From: Dacryopinax spathularia
Taxonomy: Eukaryota > Basidiomycota > Dacrymycetes > Dacrymycetales > Dacrymycetaceae
NCBI GenBank assembly: GCA_037974965.1
Contig: JBBPFI010000002.1
Location: 930,001-994,000 of the forward strand
Reading direction: 5' to 3'
Length of the DNA stretch: 64,000 bases
The translations under genes were made by a program, and so were the position numbers. Shown here in pieces: positions 24,071 to 36,437 of the stretch (position 1 is its first letter; each line of letters begins with the position of its first letter). Below the pieces are notes generated by a model. The model saw only the letters and a program-made list of their open reading frames with translations, was not told where the DNA came from and searched no databases.

Positions 24071-25789
24071 GGTTGTATGCTCTCACGCAACAAGAGAGTC
24101 GAAGAGCGTCGATATATGCGCTTGTAGGAGGGTCGCTTATCTCAGCAGCAGCGAAGACGAGATGATGTATCCCAATCTACAGAAGGCGGGCGTATGACGA
24201 CGACGACTTGCGTGCTCTCTAGCGGTCGGCAGCTAGCTATTCATAGCCGTCCGTCCAGTCAGTATCACAATCGCAGAACGTTGGAGCCGGCCGTACGCAC
24301 CTCTGATCACCGTTAACCGTTAACCAAGGGGGGAGACAAGGAGGAAGTCGTTTGTCGGCCGGTGCGTGGGAGATTTATAACCGCCTCTCCCCCTCTCTCC
24401 CCCGGGATGGCTTCTCCTCCCCTCCGGCCGAACGGGATTACAGAATCGACCGCCGTCTTGCCGGCCAGGCACCATTCCACCCTTCCACGGTCCATGATCC
24501 AACGAGCCGGAACATCCATCCCCTTCAAGGCAGCAAGGCAGAAGGAGAAGGTCGCATGACCTTCCGTAACCCCGCATGCTCAGCCGGGTGATGCGAACCT
24601 CAAAGAAGGTCGATGATGTCGATCGGGTTGGAGCGAGTCTTACGCGTGCACAACAGAAACGGGTGGAAGGGTCCTCAATGACCGGCGTGTGATTCCCCCG
24701 CCTCCCCGCGCTTCCCCCGCAGTTTTTGTTGGGCGATAGCGGTGCTTTCGAGCGTATTGTATAACACTCTGATTTATTCGATCTTCCTACTTTGGGCTCT
24801 ATACCAAGTGATTCTTATTGTTCGTACCTTTCACACTCGCTCTAGTTCTCCCTCCCAGAGGTGGTTGGACCAGTCCACCGACCTGCCACCAAATCCCAAA
24901 GAACCCTCCAGAAACAGCGCGCCAAGCAAAAAAAGCAAGGGATTCCGACGTCATCGATCATCGATTTTATCGCGCCTCGCCCAAAGGCCGACAACACAAT
25001 TCAATTGAATGCCCTCGCTATTGCCTCCGGGCAAGGATGATAACGCCGACACCGGCCAATGATGGTCCTTATCTTTTCCTTGCGCGTAGGACAAGACGGT
25101 CGGATCATCATCCTCCACAGTCAAGTCGCTAAACAGTAAGCAGAACCCGTCGACAGGAGAATAAGCTCGAACCCTCCCGAGCCGACAACCCTGCGCGGTA
25201 GATCCAAGGATGCGGGGATCAACAGAAGCAAGGCAAGAAGTCGCGGCTTATCGACCGTCTTGACTCTTCTTCGGGGCTTCTTTTGGCTTCTTTTGCCCCT
25301 GCGCCTCATTTTACGGCTGAGCTCCGGTATGTTCCGACGCTTCTGATTCGTTCTCGTTTCCCCTCGAGACGAAGCCAGACGAAAGAAGCTCGGTCGATTT
25401 GGCTGTCGCGCATTTGTCGGCATTTTAATCGGCTGGCGTGCCTGGACGTGCACTTCCGAGTACTGCCTGGGTAGTCGGTTGAAGGTTGTGGTCAATAGAC
25501 GGTGCTTGCGCTAGAAATTCGTTACGCGCCATGGTCATTAACTACCCTCCTATTCAATCAGACATCCCTGTCCTGCCCCTCATTAGTGCTCTACCTTCCT
25601 TGCACAAACTTCCACTGCGCCGCTCACGGTTGTCGGTCCGGATCAACACACCGACCCGGGCCAAAACAACGACTGGGTGCGTACGACACCTGCAGGGACT
25701 TCCGATAGCGCGAAGACTTCAGCTCTCATACAGTCCCTTTCCCGCAAATCAAAGCAGAAAAGACAGAAGACGACGAGACCAGAATCCCT
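24071..25789. other. Intergenic, transporter promoter side
   Basis: About 1.7 kb upstream of the transporter and downstream of the first family B unit. An 88-codon frame at 24742-25008 contains one hydrophobic stretch but has no ATG at its start. I see no supported gene, RNA or mobile element. Confidence 0.5.
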
Positions 25790-26043
25790 CACCAGAAAAG
25801 GATTACGACTAGGAAGGCACTAGAACAAATAGAGTAGAGTACTAGACAGTCCAGGACACGATACGAATCCGATTCCTCCTCTAAGTAATACCACAACAAC
25901 AGACTCTCAACAGAGGCTACGAGCCAAAGGGCGGTAATATACAAAAGAATGTGGATGGGAGCATGGCTCAACGAGTAGTAGCTCGGCAAGCAGACTCACA
26001 GCCCTTCACGTGAGAGCTTGTCCCCCGGGCGATGCCAGCATAC

Positions 26044-27168
26044 TCAGAGCCAGCGGGGGCGGGGTTCCACAGCAATGTCCTTGCCCTCGCTGAAGAGGCC
26101 GAGCCCAATGAGGGGGCGATCAGCCGTAGTGCAGGGCGGACTGCTGAGGGCCGCTTGAGTGGCCTCGTCAGGCTCCTGCGCCTCGACAGGCCGCTCACCA
26201 GAGGGACGAGTGGGCGGCCGTACTGAGCGGACTTGATCTCCCTTCTCAGGGTTGGTAGACTGCCGAATGTCCGTAGCCTTGCCGCCTTGGGTCGCGCTCC
26301 TCGTTCGAGGGACAAGCGGTTGAGTCGAAGAGACCGGTTGATCGACGACAAACTTCGCAGTAGTTGCCTTGGCGGTGCTATATACGATGCTTGCCGCGGC
26401 GAGCTGCGGGTTTGTGGTGGCTATCGATGACTTCATCGTGTAGACCGCGGCAAACTGATGTTGGTGCTCTTTGGTTGTGGAATCCGGACAGTCCTCCTTA
26501 GCGGCGGTGGTGCGCGGGATTTCACGTGGGGTACGGCTTGTTGGTAAGTCGCTTACGGGACGATCGGGAACAGGCGAACTCCCGGTGAGCGTCTTACGAC
26601 GGGGACGACCACCAGGTGGAGCAAGGAATTTGGGGTCAATTGGTGGACTAGGGGCGCGGTGGCGGTGAGATGTTCGAGGAAGAGCGGATGGCGGGCACGA
26701 ATTAGCTCGATCAGGCGCTTCTGGCCGAGTATGCATAGTGTTGCTCCGCGGACGTGAGGCATGAAACAAGAGGATGTCGTCCGCAGGGCGGTGGAGGGGC
26801 CGTTGAGGTTTGGGCGGGGCAACAATGTGGCGTTGCATTCGAGCCAGGGCTACTTGAGGTCCACCGACGACTGGGTGGATCACGGGCGACTCGGCGGTCG
26901 AAGCGAACAACCACTGCTTGGTTGTGGGGAAGACGGCACTTCAAGGAGCTCGTCAGGAACCATCCCCAGGCAAACGGGAGCAGGAAAACGCTTACCGGCC
27001 TTCCATGATGCCGCTGGGCGGGGTGCTAAAGATTGTGCCGAAGTCCGGGGACTCTTCAGCTGGGGGAGTAGACGCGTTCGGGACGAAGATACCAGCGACC
27101 CAAGAGCTAAATACCGTGGTGCGCACACGGCGCGGATTGAAGAGGTCCTTCAAGAACGAAGCGCGCAT
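26044..27168 (-). CDS. Family B proline-rich protein, member 1 (unknown function)
   Basis: Exons 26996..27168 and 26044..26938 with a 57-nt GTAAGC...AAG intron, giving 355 residues. It begins MRASFLKDLFNPRR, and exon 1 ends around PDFGTIFSTPPSGIMEG. Exon 2 opens AVFPTTKQWL, then carries PKPQRPLHRPADDIL and the best-conserved block SHRHRAPSPPIDPKFLAPPG. The C-terminus contains RPLIGLGLF. Two other members with the same exon structure and intron phase lie at 51.6 and 57.2 kb. The protein is rich in Pro, Arg, Thr and Ser and mostly disordered in appearance, with no signal peptide, membrane helix or known domain. Exon 1 has the same length (173 nt) as in member 3. I do not recognise the family and offer no function. 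Confidence 0.7.
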
Positions 27169-27484
27169 GATGAGGTATCGAAAGGTTGATATTCGGATGA
27201 TCGGGCAGAGGTAGAGTGTATGTACGCGCTGGGCGTGAGCTATGAAAGCTAACAGGTGGTTGAAGGCGCCGATTGGGGTTTCGGCGGAGCAGCTGGTTTG
27301 TTCACGTGCAGTGGGCGACGATTGTATGCACGATTGTGATGAGAGTACGGTGCGGTGCGACGACGAGGACGTGCGTGGCGGAACGGAATGACAGTTATAT
27401 GCGCGATGCGGCGGTTTAGAACACGGGGGAGGATATGCGTGCAATAGCAGCGATATATGTGCGGCCGTTATCGTGCCCGTAGAG

Positions 27485-27563
27485 GGAGGGAGAGAGGGAG
27501 AGAGGGAGAGAGGGAGAGAGGGAGAGAGGGAGAGAGGGAGAGAGGGAGAGAGGGAGAGAGGGA
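27485..27563. repeat. (GGGAGAGA)n simple repeat
   Basis: About ten uninterrupted units of an 8-bp GA-rich repeat lie in the leader region of family B copy 1. The matching position in copy 3 has only a short GGAGGGA stretch, so the expansion is specific to copy 1. Confidence 0.9.
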
Positions 27564-28090
27564 GGAAGGCGGCGGTCTAGGGACGACGTTATATGCGCGT
27601 GGAAAGATGCGAGCGGTGGGCAGGTGCGACGGCAGAGGGGGGCCGGCTCGTAGGGCAGTATATGTGCGCAAAAGGGTAAGATGGTAGTACGAGGAAGAGC
27701 TGGAAAGGAGGACTCCGTCTGCCCCAGCTGCGCTTATGTATGCGCGGAGGGCGGCGGTGGTACTCACGCCCGCTGCTGAAAAGCGGGGCCGGAGCCGCGT
27801 GGGAGAGCTCTCTCCTTCTCGCTTGGAGGTTATGTGATGTTGTAGAAGAACGAAGGGAGGAGGATCGAACAGAGGAGGAGGAGACCAGGCGAGGCACGCA
27901 GGGAGAGACATGAATGCGACAAGACACACCGTGCCCCGCGCACCGCGCAAGCCGGAAAGACGTTCCAACGGCGCACCTCGCCGCGTCCTATGAGCGTGCG
28001 AGGGTAAGTATATGCGTGCGAAGGGGAAGAGGACGATCAAATGCAAGACAACCCAGTCCGACCTATATCCTGGCAGGTCGTCAAGTCGCC

Positions 28091-28787
28091 ACCGCAGAGT
28101 GATTGTCCAGAGTTTTTCCCGGGGGGTCACGAGGCGGCACAGGACGGTCCCACCGACCTGCGGCGAGGCTCCATGCCCGCATTGAAGGCCGAGCCAAGTG
28201 ACCATGTTTCTTCACAGCGAGGCAATCTAAAGACAGTTTATAGCAAGGTTTGAGTGAGACACCTCCAGGAGCATGCATGTACACTAGAGGAGGCAGAGTC
28301 GTGCGTCGAGCCGGATGTGTGATATCATGTCAGATTACCACCCACTCGTCGCATCCAAAGCAGCCGCGTCAGGATCAGAGCGCACTTGAGACAATAGAGC
28401 AAGATTGAGCATGAGAGCAGTCCGAAACCCAGTCTCTAAAGTTCAGCGGCGAGAAGAGCAGAAACAATGATCGATCAGTCCGTGAGAGAAGACGGAAGAC
28501 ATGGTCGTTCAGAAGGCGCGATAGTTCCCATAGCCGCGTCGTCAAGCATCACGTGATCTTCTATCTGGCGTGCAATACGAGGTTGTGCGCTCTCCTGCAC
28601 TCCGCCTATGTCTTCTATAGAGTCCTCTATGTCGATGTGAACCGGGAGTAGCGTGAGGATGAATGGAAGGACCAGATGCGACCAGGACAATCAGATCTTC
28701 GTTACTCTTTACTTTCGCTTTACTTCACATTCTACATCTTACAACTTCTTTCACGCTCTCGCCTCCCGCCTCCATCCCAGACTCAGG
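28091..28787. other. Intergenic between family B copy 1 and the epimerase gene
   Basis: About 700 bp. It should hold the upstream region of the family B gene and the 3' UTR of the epimerase. Nothing recognisable is seen. Confidence 0.5.
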
Positions 28788-29834
28788 TCAGAGCACAGTC
28801 AGCACCTGCTGGCCAAACCATTCCTCCCCAGCGGGCAAGTCCACAAACTTGACCACGTACCCCGGCTCGACGCATACATAGTGGTCCCATCCGCCCGGTT
28901 CCATATCGGCCATGCTGGATCCGGTCTCCTGCGGGTTCCAGACGGTTACGTCGGGGAGGTTGTGTGTGCGGATGGAGATGTGCGTGCTGGGCGGGAAGGA
29001 GAGCGTGTAGTTCCCTCCGGCGTTCTCATACACCTGTTGCAATTTCTACGTCAGCATACATGCGAGTTTGGTGAGGAGAGGAGGAGGACGCACGCGATCA
29101 GTGTATTCCTTCACGTCGACGATATCACGCGTCTCCGTATCCCTCGCCCCGCCCTTGACCTTATCCGTATAGCTGATACCCTTGAGCGGCTGAACCTGCG
29201 CGACCTTCGAGTCCCCCCTGAAGTAATTATGCAGCAGCGCCTGGAACGGAAAAGGCTGCGAGCCAGTGTTGTACACCCTCAGGCTCGTCGTCAGCTGATG
29301 CTCGGCGAGCGTGACGGTGTAGACGAGCTTGAACGGGTTAGGGAAGACCTTGGCGGTCTCGGCGTTGCTCTCGAGCACGAACCGGCCGGAGACGCCTTCC
29401 TTCGAGTCCAGGACGGTGTCCTCGTATTTCCACACTACGGAGCGGGCGAAGCCGTGCTGCTTCAGACCCTTGTACTCGTCCCTGCTCGGAGGCCCGAAGA
29501 TAGGCCAGCAGATTGGGATGCCACCCCGGACCGGCTTGCTCCCATCGAGGCTGGCGAGGGAGCTAACGAACAGCCTCTCGCTTGGAGCCGCGGCGTCGGA
29601 TGAGGTGAACTGAGCGGCTGCGCCGAGCGGGGCGATACCGGTTGCGTCGCTCGACGGAGCAACGGGGACACCGCCGGGAGTGTCAAGTCGCTCCGTCAGG
29701 CCGGAGGTGGATGCGAGCCCGGAATGGGCAGGCGAGATCCATGAGATGACGGTTGCGCCGTAGAGGAGGATGGTGGTGCTCGACCCTGCCGGGTGGCGGA
29801 AGATGACGCGGTCGGACTGGACTTCGACAGGCAT
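28788..29834 (-). CDS. Glucose-6-phosphate 1-epimerase (YMR099C type)
   Basis: Two exons, 29094..29834 and 28788..29033, with a 60-nt intron in phase 0, giving 328 residues (family about 300). The galactose-mutarotase-like fold is indicated by RGGIPICWPIFGPP, then the catalytic-His segment KQHGFARSVVWKYE, the substrate block ALLHNYFRGD, and the C-terminal WDHYVCVEPGYV with the catalytic Glu. It interconverts alpha- and beta-glucose-6-phosphate in the cytosol. A hydrophilic Ser/Ala-rich insert lies between about residues 45 and 85. It is separated from its upstream neighbour, the GPI protein, by 1.3 kb. Confidence 0.93.
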
Positions 29835-31164
29835 TGCTGGATGTGTTGGCTTAGAAGGTTGTCGATAGGGGAGAGGGTATGTAGTGGTTGGTTGGAATGA
29901 AGGCAGGGGACGAGCTTGACAAGGATGTATGCACCGGGAGTTGGCTGGTCAGCATCGGGTGAACGGTGCGGGCTAACTTCCAATGACCTCATCGCACGTG
30001 CCCGCCGTCACTTCGGTGATTCCGCAGGCTCCGTATGGGTTCAACCACCACCACTCTTCGGCCTGGAAATACGGAAATACTAGTACTGCTGCTCATGCAG
30101 GGTCTATTGCCAAAACCCAGACCACCATGTTTATGAAGGTGAAGGTGAATAATGAATGAGTCAGGTCCAGGCGTATGAATGTGCAACGAAGCGCCCCGAG
30201 GGTGAATTCAAGCCGATACAGTACTGCGGAGCTAGTCCTGGTCCGGTCCCGCAGCCACTGAAGCATACTGCGTTATTGGAAACCAGCTTCGGGCCAATAA
30301 TTGCACACGCTCGCTCCTCATGCGAGGGGTGATAAAACGTGCAAGACATACAGTAGCTGCTGCCCAAGCCCTTCTGCCCTCCTGGGCCGAGAACTCTCCG
30401 AGCCCCATGAAATGCAGTGATGAATCATTCATCAGCCCCGACCCTTCAGCAGCAGCAGCGTACATCAGGTAGACTGCATAGACGTCGCTCGGACTTTGAG
30501 TCTCTGATCGGATCAGACAAGTCCTGAACCGTTCAGCTTCAAGGGTACCAGAAAGGCAGTCCTGCCAAGCTGGAAGTCAGACTACAGCCTACAGGTCTTT
30601 AGGCTCTTGGGCGGGCTAGCAGCGTTCCCTACCACTGGTAACTGCATATGATCGATGCTCAGCCTACTAACCTATATGCAGTATGTGTATGTATGTGCAC
30701 GCAAAACCTTAGAGGCGATGGGAGGGCAGTTGGCGTCGCATTGGTCTTCTTCAGACTCAGCATGCCAGTCCGCTGTAATAGCCACCCCGTCGCCCACTGC
30801 ATCAGCGCACCACTCCACCCAACCTCCGGCCCACCCGCTCGCAGATCAGCCCAGATCACAAATTCAGAATTCAGAAACAGACGAAAGAGCGGTGTACGAG
30901 CATGTCATTGCCCACACCAAGCTTTAAACGAGCGACAGCATTGAGCGAGAGACTAGAGGGAGGCTGAAAGAACAAAAGTAGAAGGAATATGGGAATAGGT
31001 AGTCCGGCTAGTAGGTAGGGGTAGGGTGTGTTTTGAGTGTAGTAGCAAGAAGCAGAAAGCAGGTAGCAGTCCTTGTGATGATTCCACGACCGTTCAGCCA
31101 ATATAAGAAGGGCAAGGGCAGGGAAAGGGGGAGGGGCCTATGGAAGCGAAGATAGGGGAGGCGA
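29835..31164. other. Intergenic, epimerase promoter side
   Basis: About 1.3 kb upstream of the epimerase and downstream of the GPI protein gene. No ORF has domain or splice support, and no RNA gene or repeat was found. Confidence 0.5.
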
Positions 31165-32832
31165 TCAGACGAGGATAAACACCCCCGCGACAATAGCCAG
31201 CAACCCCATCCCGACCGCCGGGATCCCCGCTACGCCCGCGGCAGTAGCCGACGACCCGCTCGTCGCTGCCCCCGAGGTGCCGCTCGACCCGGCCGCACTC
31301 CCGCTCCTGCTCGCGCTCGCGCCCGACCCTCCGGTCATCTGCGACCCACCTGCGCTGTTCGTCCCCGTGGCGAAGAACGAAGATTGCGTCAAGCTAGCCG
31401 GAATAGAGGACGGGAGGACACCCCTCAGGTCGGTGAACAGGTCCGCAGATTGGTATGTCACGCAGTTTGAGCTGCTGGGCGGGATGGGCGTATACGGGAT
31501 ACTGGCGAACCCTGTCCAGCCCTGCGTCCACGTGCTCGTCTTCCCGTCCGACCCGACGTACTGACCCACGGGCATCGCGTTGTCCGCGTCGCACGCCTCG
31601 AACGTCCCGTTCTGCGCGGCGTTGGGCATGTTGTAGTTGCATCCGATCTCGTCGTCTTGGTTGAAGCAGTAGGCGTACGCTTCGGGGTCGTAGGCGGCGC
31701 CGGGGCAGATCTTGGCGCAGAAGGTGTCGGAGCCCATGAACCTGCGCACGTGAACAGTCTCATGTGAGTACGGTGCCAGCGAGGCGGGGGAGGAAGTGAA
31801 AGTGACGTACCACTGCCAGTTCAGAATCTGGTAGTACGTCTCATTGCTCCCGTTGTAGGCGTTCGTGAACGTCAGCCCACCCATGGGGTTACCGCGCTAT
31901 TCGTCCAAAAATCAATCAGCACAACCTTCTTCTCCCCACGCGGCAAAAACATGCAAAAACAACTGCAGAAGCAGAAGAAAAGCGCGAAAAGCGCGAAAAA
32001 GCAAAAACCGCATACGCACGTTATCCTGCCCCCTTCCATCCAGCTCCCCACCCTCATCCCCCGCTTGCATATTAATCATAGTCTGATCAATGAACCCCAC
32101 GATCTGGATATAGTTCGGTGTCCTGAGCAGCTGAGCGCCTTTGAGTGCTCCGTCGGGGATTAGACGGGTTCCGTGGCCGTCCTTTGTGCACCAGGCGACT
32201 TCGTACCCTTCGGAATCGGCGATGGAGGTGTCGGGTGTGGGGGGTCCCCAGACGCAGAAGTCTGGAGGGAGGGAGTGTTAGCGACTGACTGACTTACGTA
32301 GCTGAACGAGCGATGCGACTGCAGCGCCGGAAAAAGGGTGCAGCGCCGGAGATGGAACGGAAGGGCACGAGAGGAGAGAAGAGAAGAGAAGAAGGAAGGA
32401 CGAGGACGTACCGGCCAAGTTGTTCAGATAGATCGTCTGGCAGAGCGAGTTCTGGTTCTGCGTCGTCGCGTTACACAGGTTGTACCCATACTGCGGGCCC
32501 CTTCCATCCGTGCACGGATCGACTTGGTACGGCTACAAAATGCGCATATATCAGCACAACCCTCTATACGCCCCGACTCTCTCAGAGAGTAGAGGGAAGG
32601 AGATAGAGAGAGGAGGAAGAAAGGGAGGACGTACGATATTGTTATAGTCGACATTCGCATACACCAAGTCGAAATTACACGTGCTCGTCGTCGCCGCCTG
32701 CCGGTTCTCGAGCAAAGCAGGAGCCGTCGCAGCAGGTGCAGCGGTGATGGTCGTGTCCGCACGCGCTGACCCTGCGGTGAGGGCGAGCGCGGCAAGTGCT
32801 GCGGAGAGGAGGGAACGAGTGGGTGGTGCCAT
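31165..32832 (-). CDS. Secreted GPI-anchored glycoprotein, MP88 / macrophage-activating glycoprotein family
   Basis: Five exons: 32635..32832, 32412..32532, 32020..32261, 31811..31896, 31165..31741, with introns of 102, 150, 123 and 69 nt, giving 407 residues. The N-terminus has a clear signal peptide (LLSAALAALALTAGSARA). The conserved basidiomycete ectodomain follows, rich in Cys: CNFDLVYANVDYNN, PYQVDPCTDGRGPQYGYN, CQTIYLNNLADFCVWGPP, EVAWCTKDGHGTRLIP and GFIDQTMINMQAGD. Next come a Ser/Gly-rich stalk (about 345-385) and a C-terminal hydrophobic tail typical of a GPI-attachment signal. The family includes cryptococcal mannoprotein MP88 and agaricomycete proteins annotated as macrophage-activating glycoprotein. 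The molecular activity is unknown, and the expected location is the cell wall or plasma membrane. Its introns are longer than most in this window. Confidence 0.9.
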
Positions 32833-34050
32833 TGCTTGGCTTTGGCTTTGGAGGAGGAGGGGATATCAACAAGGTACTGCTGGGAAGGGGTGATTAAAAA
32901 GTGCGATGCGAAATGCAACGAAATGAAGAGGTGTGGGTCGGGAGGATGGGAGTAAGAGACAGAGACAGAGAGGGTGAAAAGAGTGAAAGGGGGCAAAGGC
33001 CAGCACAGTGCTCAGAGTGTGCAACGGGGGAGTGCCACGCCCCTCCCATCGCATCCGACCCGTTTTATTCTGTTCAGCCTATTTTTGGCATCAGACAACA
33101 GCGAGCGACCGAATGATCGAACCGCTGGAATGCGCGTTCGGGCCTCGAAACGCGCAGCAGCTGCAAGGGAGAGGGTGTTTGGTTCCGTTTTCGGCACGTC
33201 ATGAAGACAGGAATAGATTCGCGAGCATTCCGACGCCAGCAGCTAGCTAGACTTATTTACGAGAGACTGGACTAACTTACACCTCACTGTTAATGTACAA
33301 AATCAACCACACCAAAACATCTACCAAACTCACAAGCTCCTCCCTCCCTCAGAGCAAGCAGGATAAGTACGAGGCGCATCCAACCCTACCCAACCCAGAG
33401 CCAGAAATAGAATCCCTCCGAGTCCGGTCGGTAGCAACGCAAAAAGCCTATTCATAGAACCCCACGTGCAGGCGCGACTAAATAGCCCGCCCGTCTGGCC
33501 CTCCCGTCTGCCGGAAGCGAGCGGAGTGAGGGATGGAAGTCTACTCCGCTTTGCTTGCGGCATTCCTTGTGCACGGTGACGAGAGTGATGAAGAGTGATG
33601 AAGAGTGATGAAGAGTGTGATGGATGGGAGTCATGGTTCTTCACGCTTAGGTTGATGCGCAGAGTCGTGAAGTTTGCTTTCCCGACTCTACAGAACGCGT
33701 TAGCGGGCAGGTGGGCGAGAACGCGCCGAAGATTGGAAGATCGTCGCGTTCTGTCGCGTATGAAACGCGCAGAAGAAAGCACGTAAATAGCACGATACCC
33801 TGACAACGGCTGTGATCATCATAGTGGTCAAAAATCTCAACGGGGAACTGAGGCTCGTCCAAAGTGATCATAAATTATCATTGTCAAGATTTCCCATAAC
33901 TAGTCGTACTGACCGAAGTCGGTTTTGCCGCTTTTGAGAGCCGGTTTCTTACAGATAAACGTGCAGCCCGTATCCGCACGCCTGCTTTCGAGGCACATGA
34001 TCATCGAACACCATGACTGGCCGCGCCCATCCTCCTCTCCGCTCACATCC
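32833..34050. other. Intergenic with short minisatellite
   Basis: About 1.2 kb containing the promoter of the GPI protein gene and the 3' flank of the reductase. A near-perfect 10-bp tandem repeat (AGAGTGATGA, three to four units) lies at about 33582-33615. No gene is supported. Confidence 0.55.
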
Positions 34051-35193
34051 TCACATCCTCGCCCCCCTCTCCCTCTCCCCAACCTTAACGACCAACTTCC
34101 CCAAATTCCCCCCCGTATAAAGCAAATTCAGCTTCCCCGGCGCAGCCCCAATCCCCCCCTCATCAACCAAATGAAACCTCCTCTTCAGCTCGCCCCTGCC
34201 CAGCATCCCAGCTAGGAAAGCGAAGGCCTCGGGGAACTGGGGCTCGTAGTCGAAGAAGAGGAAACCTTCCATTCGGGCGCGGGCGGAGATGAGCGCTAGG
34301 TGGTTTTTGAGCCCCTGGGAGGGGGAGTTGTATTGCGAGATCCCGCCGCAGATTATTATGCGTGCGTGGGGGGAGAGACGGGTGAGGAGGAAGTCGAGGA
34401 TCTCGCCTCCGACTAGCAAGCAGCACCGTGATCAGCCTAACTCTAGACGCTCGCTCACTCGCAAGAGAGCAGAGGAGAACGAAGAGGGGGCGAACGCACC
34501 ATTGTCGAAGTACACGTCCAGCTTCCCCACCTCCCGCTTAAACTCCTCATGGAACGTCGCGCTCTTATAATCGAACGCCTTCAAAACCCCACATTCCCTC
34601 TCAAGCCACTCACACTTCTCTTTCCCGCCAGCAATCCCATACACCTTCGCACCCCACTTCTTGCCTATCTGGCATGCCACAGACCCGGTCGCACCAGCAG
34701 CACCAGAGACGACCAGTACGTCCCCTGCCTTCAAGTGGCCGATCTCTTTGAGCCCGAAGTAGGCCGTTAACGCTGTGGGGCCTAGGGCGCCGAGATAGTC
34801 GAGCAGCTCAGCACCGGGCGGAGGAGGAGCGAGCTTCGTAGCTTTCTTCTCGTCCACCACAGCATACTCCGTCCAGCCAAACATGCCCTGCACCTCATCT
34901 CCCTCCTTCAGCGTCTCGCAGCCCTCTCCAACTTTTACCACCACGCCCAGGTCGATACTCGGCATCGTCGACCCTAAGGGGATGGGGCCGAGATAGGAGC
35001 CGGACTCGGTGATCCAGCCCCTCATCGCCGGGTCCAGGGAGGCATAGAGGACTTTGATCAGCACTTCTCCGCGGCCGGGGGAGAGGTTGAAGGGCTCCTT
35101 TTTGGTGCTGAAGACGACGGAGGGGTCGATCAGCTCGCCGGGGGTGGGACGGGCGGCGATGGTGATGCGGGTGTAGGTTTGGGGGAGGGACAT
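34051..35193 (-). CDS. Medium-chain reductase, leukotriene B4 dehydrogenase / curA type (paralogue 1)
   Basis: Two exons, 34500..35193 and 34051..34412, with an 87-nt intron in phase 1, giving 351 residues. Markers of the zinc-independent MDR family: a start like MSLPQTYTRITIAARPTPGE, LDPAMRGWITESGSYLGP, the LTAYFGL segment, the nucleotide-binding VVSGAAGATGSVACQIGKKW, and the KCEWLERECG block. It should reduce alkenal or enone double bonds with NADPH in the cytosol, but the substrate is unknown. An upstream in-frame ATG at 35286 exists, but the homologous start is at 35193. A paralogue with an intron at exactly the same place lies at 42.8-43.9 kb. The C-terminus carries an extra charged tail. 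Confidence 0.92.
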
Positions 35194-36437
35194 CCTTCGT
35201 TGCGAGCTGCTGCTGATTCTGCTGGTTCGAGCGGCACGAAGTCGTTGTTGGCTGTTGGCTGTTGGTGCTGGAGATGACCAGGCCACTAGTGTGTTTTTAT
35301 ACTCTCACGAGCTGGAGAGAAATGCAAGCGATTTGACCGAGGTCGGACGAAGGACATCGGTGGAACCCTATCCTCGTCCTCGTCATCCCCTCTGTTCTGG
35401 GCGCGGGGAAGGGACGATAACCGGTGGTGGCGGTGCTGTAGGACTTCCGGATTGGCCGGCTATTGCACTTGCCAGGCAAATTTGGGCGTGGATCGTCGTT
35501 GACAGTGCTTCGCTCGTTTTACTTGGTCTTGCATTGCGGGCTTTTGGCATGGATATTGTTCTGGTTCGTGTGAGGACTCAAGTGAGCGTGGATCTCAAGA
35601 CGGTTAGTATACGGGCGGTGAAAGATTTGAAGTGTGCGCAAGATGGTTCATAGGCGCCATAGCCGGATAGCAGAAGGCGACGGACTGAAAACTTGGCATG
35701 GTCCCCGAAGAGCAGTTCAAGTGTTCATCCATACCAGCAAGAGCAAGACGACGGCCCAGAGGCTCCGAAAGGCAGCTCCTCACCGTAGTACGGACTCATC
35801 CTTATATCTGACCTCCAACCCATCCCGACGCACCCTCCAATCTGCCCCTAACGAAGCAGTACAGTATGTATTCAATCCCAGCTTCAAAGTTCACGCTTCC
35901 AACGGAAGTCCTCTCCCCGGAAGTCTGGCCCGACCAGCTCAGCTCTATCGTTCGCTCCCTAACCCATCAGCCATCGGGCATCCCCGTCACTCCAATCAGC
36001 GGCTTACCCGCTTACCCAATCCCTCCCAATTACTTGAATTCAGAAAGTAGTAGGTGAAACACGCCTCTCACAGCCTCCCCGAGCATGAAACATCTCCGAC
36101 CCCTTCGTGCAGCTCACGCCGGCCGGTCGGCACTCGCCGTTTTCGTATTGGGAAGAAAGAGTCGCCCGAGGGGGGTTATGTAAGGTGCGCGTGGGTGTCT
36201 CGGGCTGCTCGGGCTGCTGTGCCAAGAAGAGGGAATGTATGTCGTCGTAATTTCGATTTTGAGTTGGCGGCGAATCGGGATGGGATCGGCAGTCCATGTT
36301 TGGCAACATGGACGACGTCGCTCTTCCTATATAGGCGTCTGCCTCTCGTCGGTGCCAACCAGACTGTGTCCTTTTTGCGCGCCGCGACCTCATACCCTCT
36401 CAATCCAACCGCTGTCACGGACAGCACACTCGTTATC
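35194..36437. other. Divergent intergenic between reductase and hemerythrin-like gene
   Basis: About 1.2 kb separating two divergently transcribed genes, so it holds both promoters. I saw no obvious TATA box or repeat. Confidence 0.5.

Larger units (their letters stand above)
25790..28090 (-). repeat. Family B repeated unit, copy 1 (diverged)
   Basis: This segment aligns by eye with the two arms of the inverted duplication at 50.7-53.2 and 57.0-59.3 kb. Shared landmarks are the TAGGTCTAG-like 3' end, the GGCGGGTATATACAAAAGA-like block past the stop codon, the whole two-exon gene, and the leader with CATGTCTCTCCC and ACATCACATCC-like blocks. Similarity fades at about 25790 on one side and near 28085 (GGTCGTCAAG) on the other. 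I saw no terminal inverted repeats or target-site duplication. Gene A is absent from this copy. The overall level of identity is clearly lower than between the two arms. Confidence 0.75.

Noticed and set aside
24742-25008. Possible one-helix membrane protein
   Set aside because: No ATG at the start of the frame, and only one hydrophobic run followed by low-complexity sequence.
25790-28090. Family B unit as a classical transposon
   Set aside because: No transposase, reverse transcriptase, terminal repeats or target-site duplication is visible. The genes contain spliceosomal introns at a fixed position, which fits gene or segment duplication better.
36054-36437. Upstream in-frame extension of hemerythrin-like copy 1
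   Set aside because: The tandem copy starts at the homologous MAH segment, and the extension has no similarity to it and looks like 5' flank.
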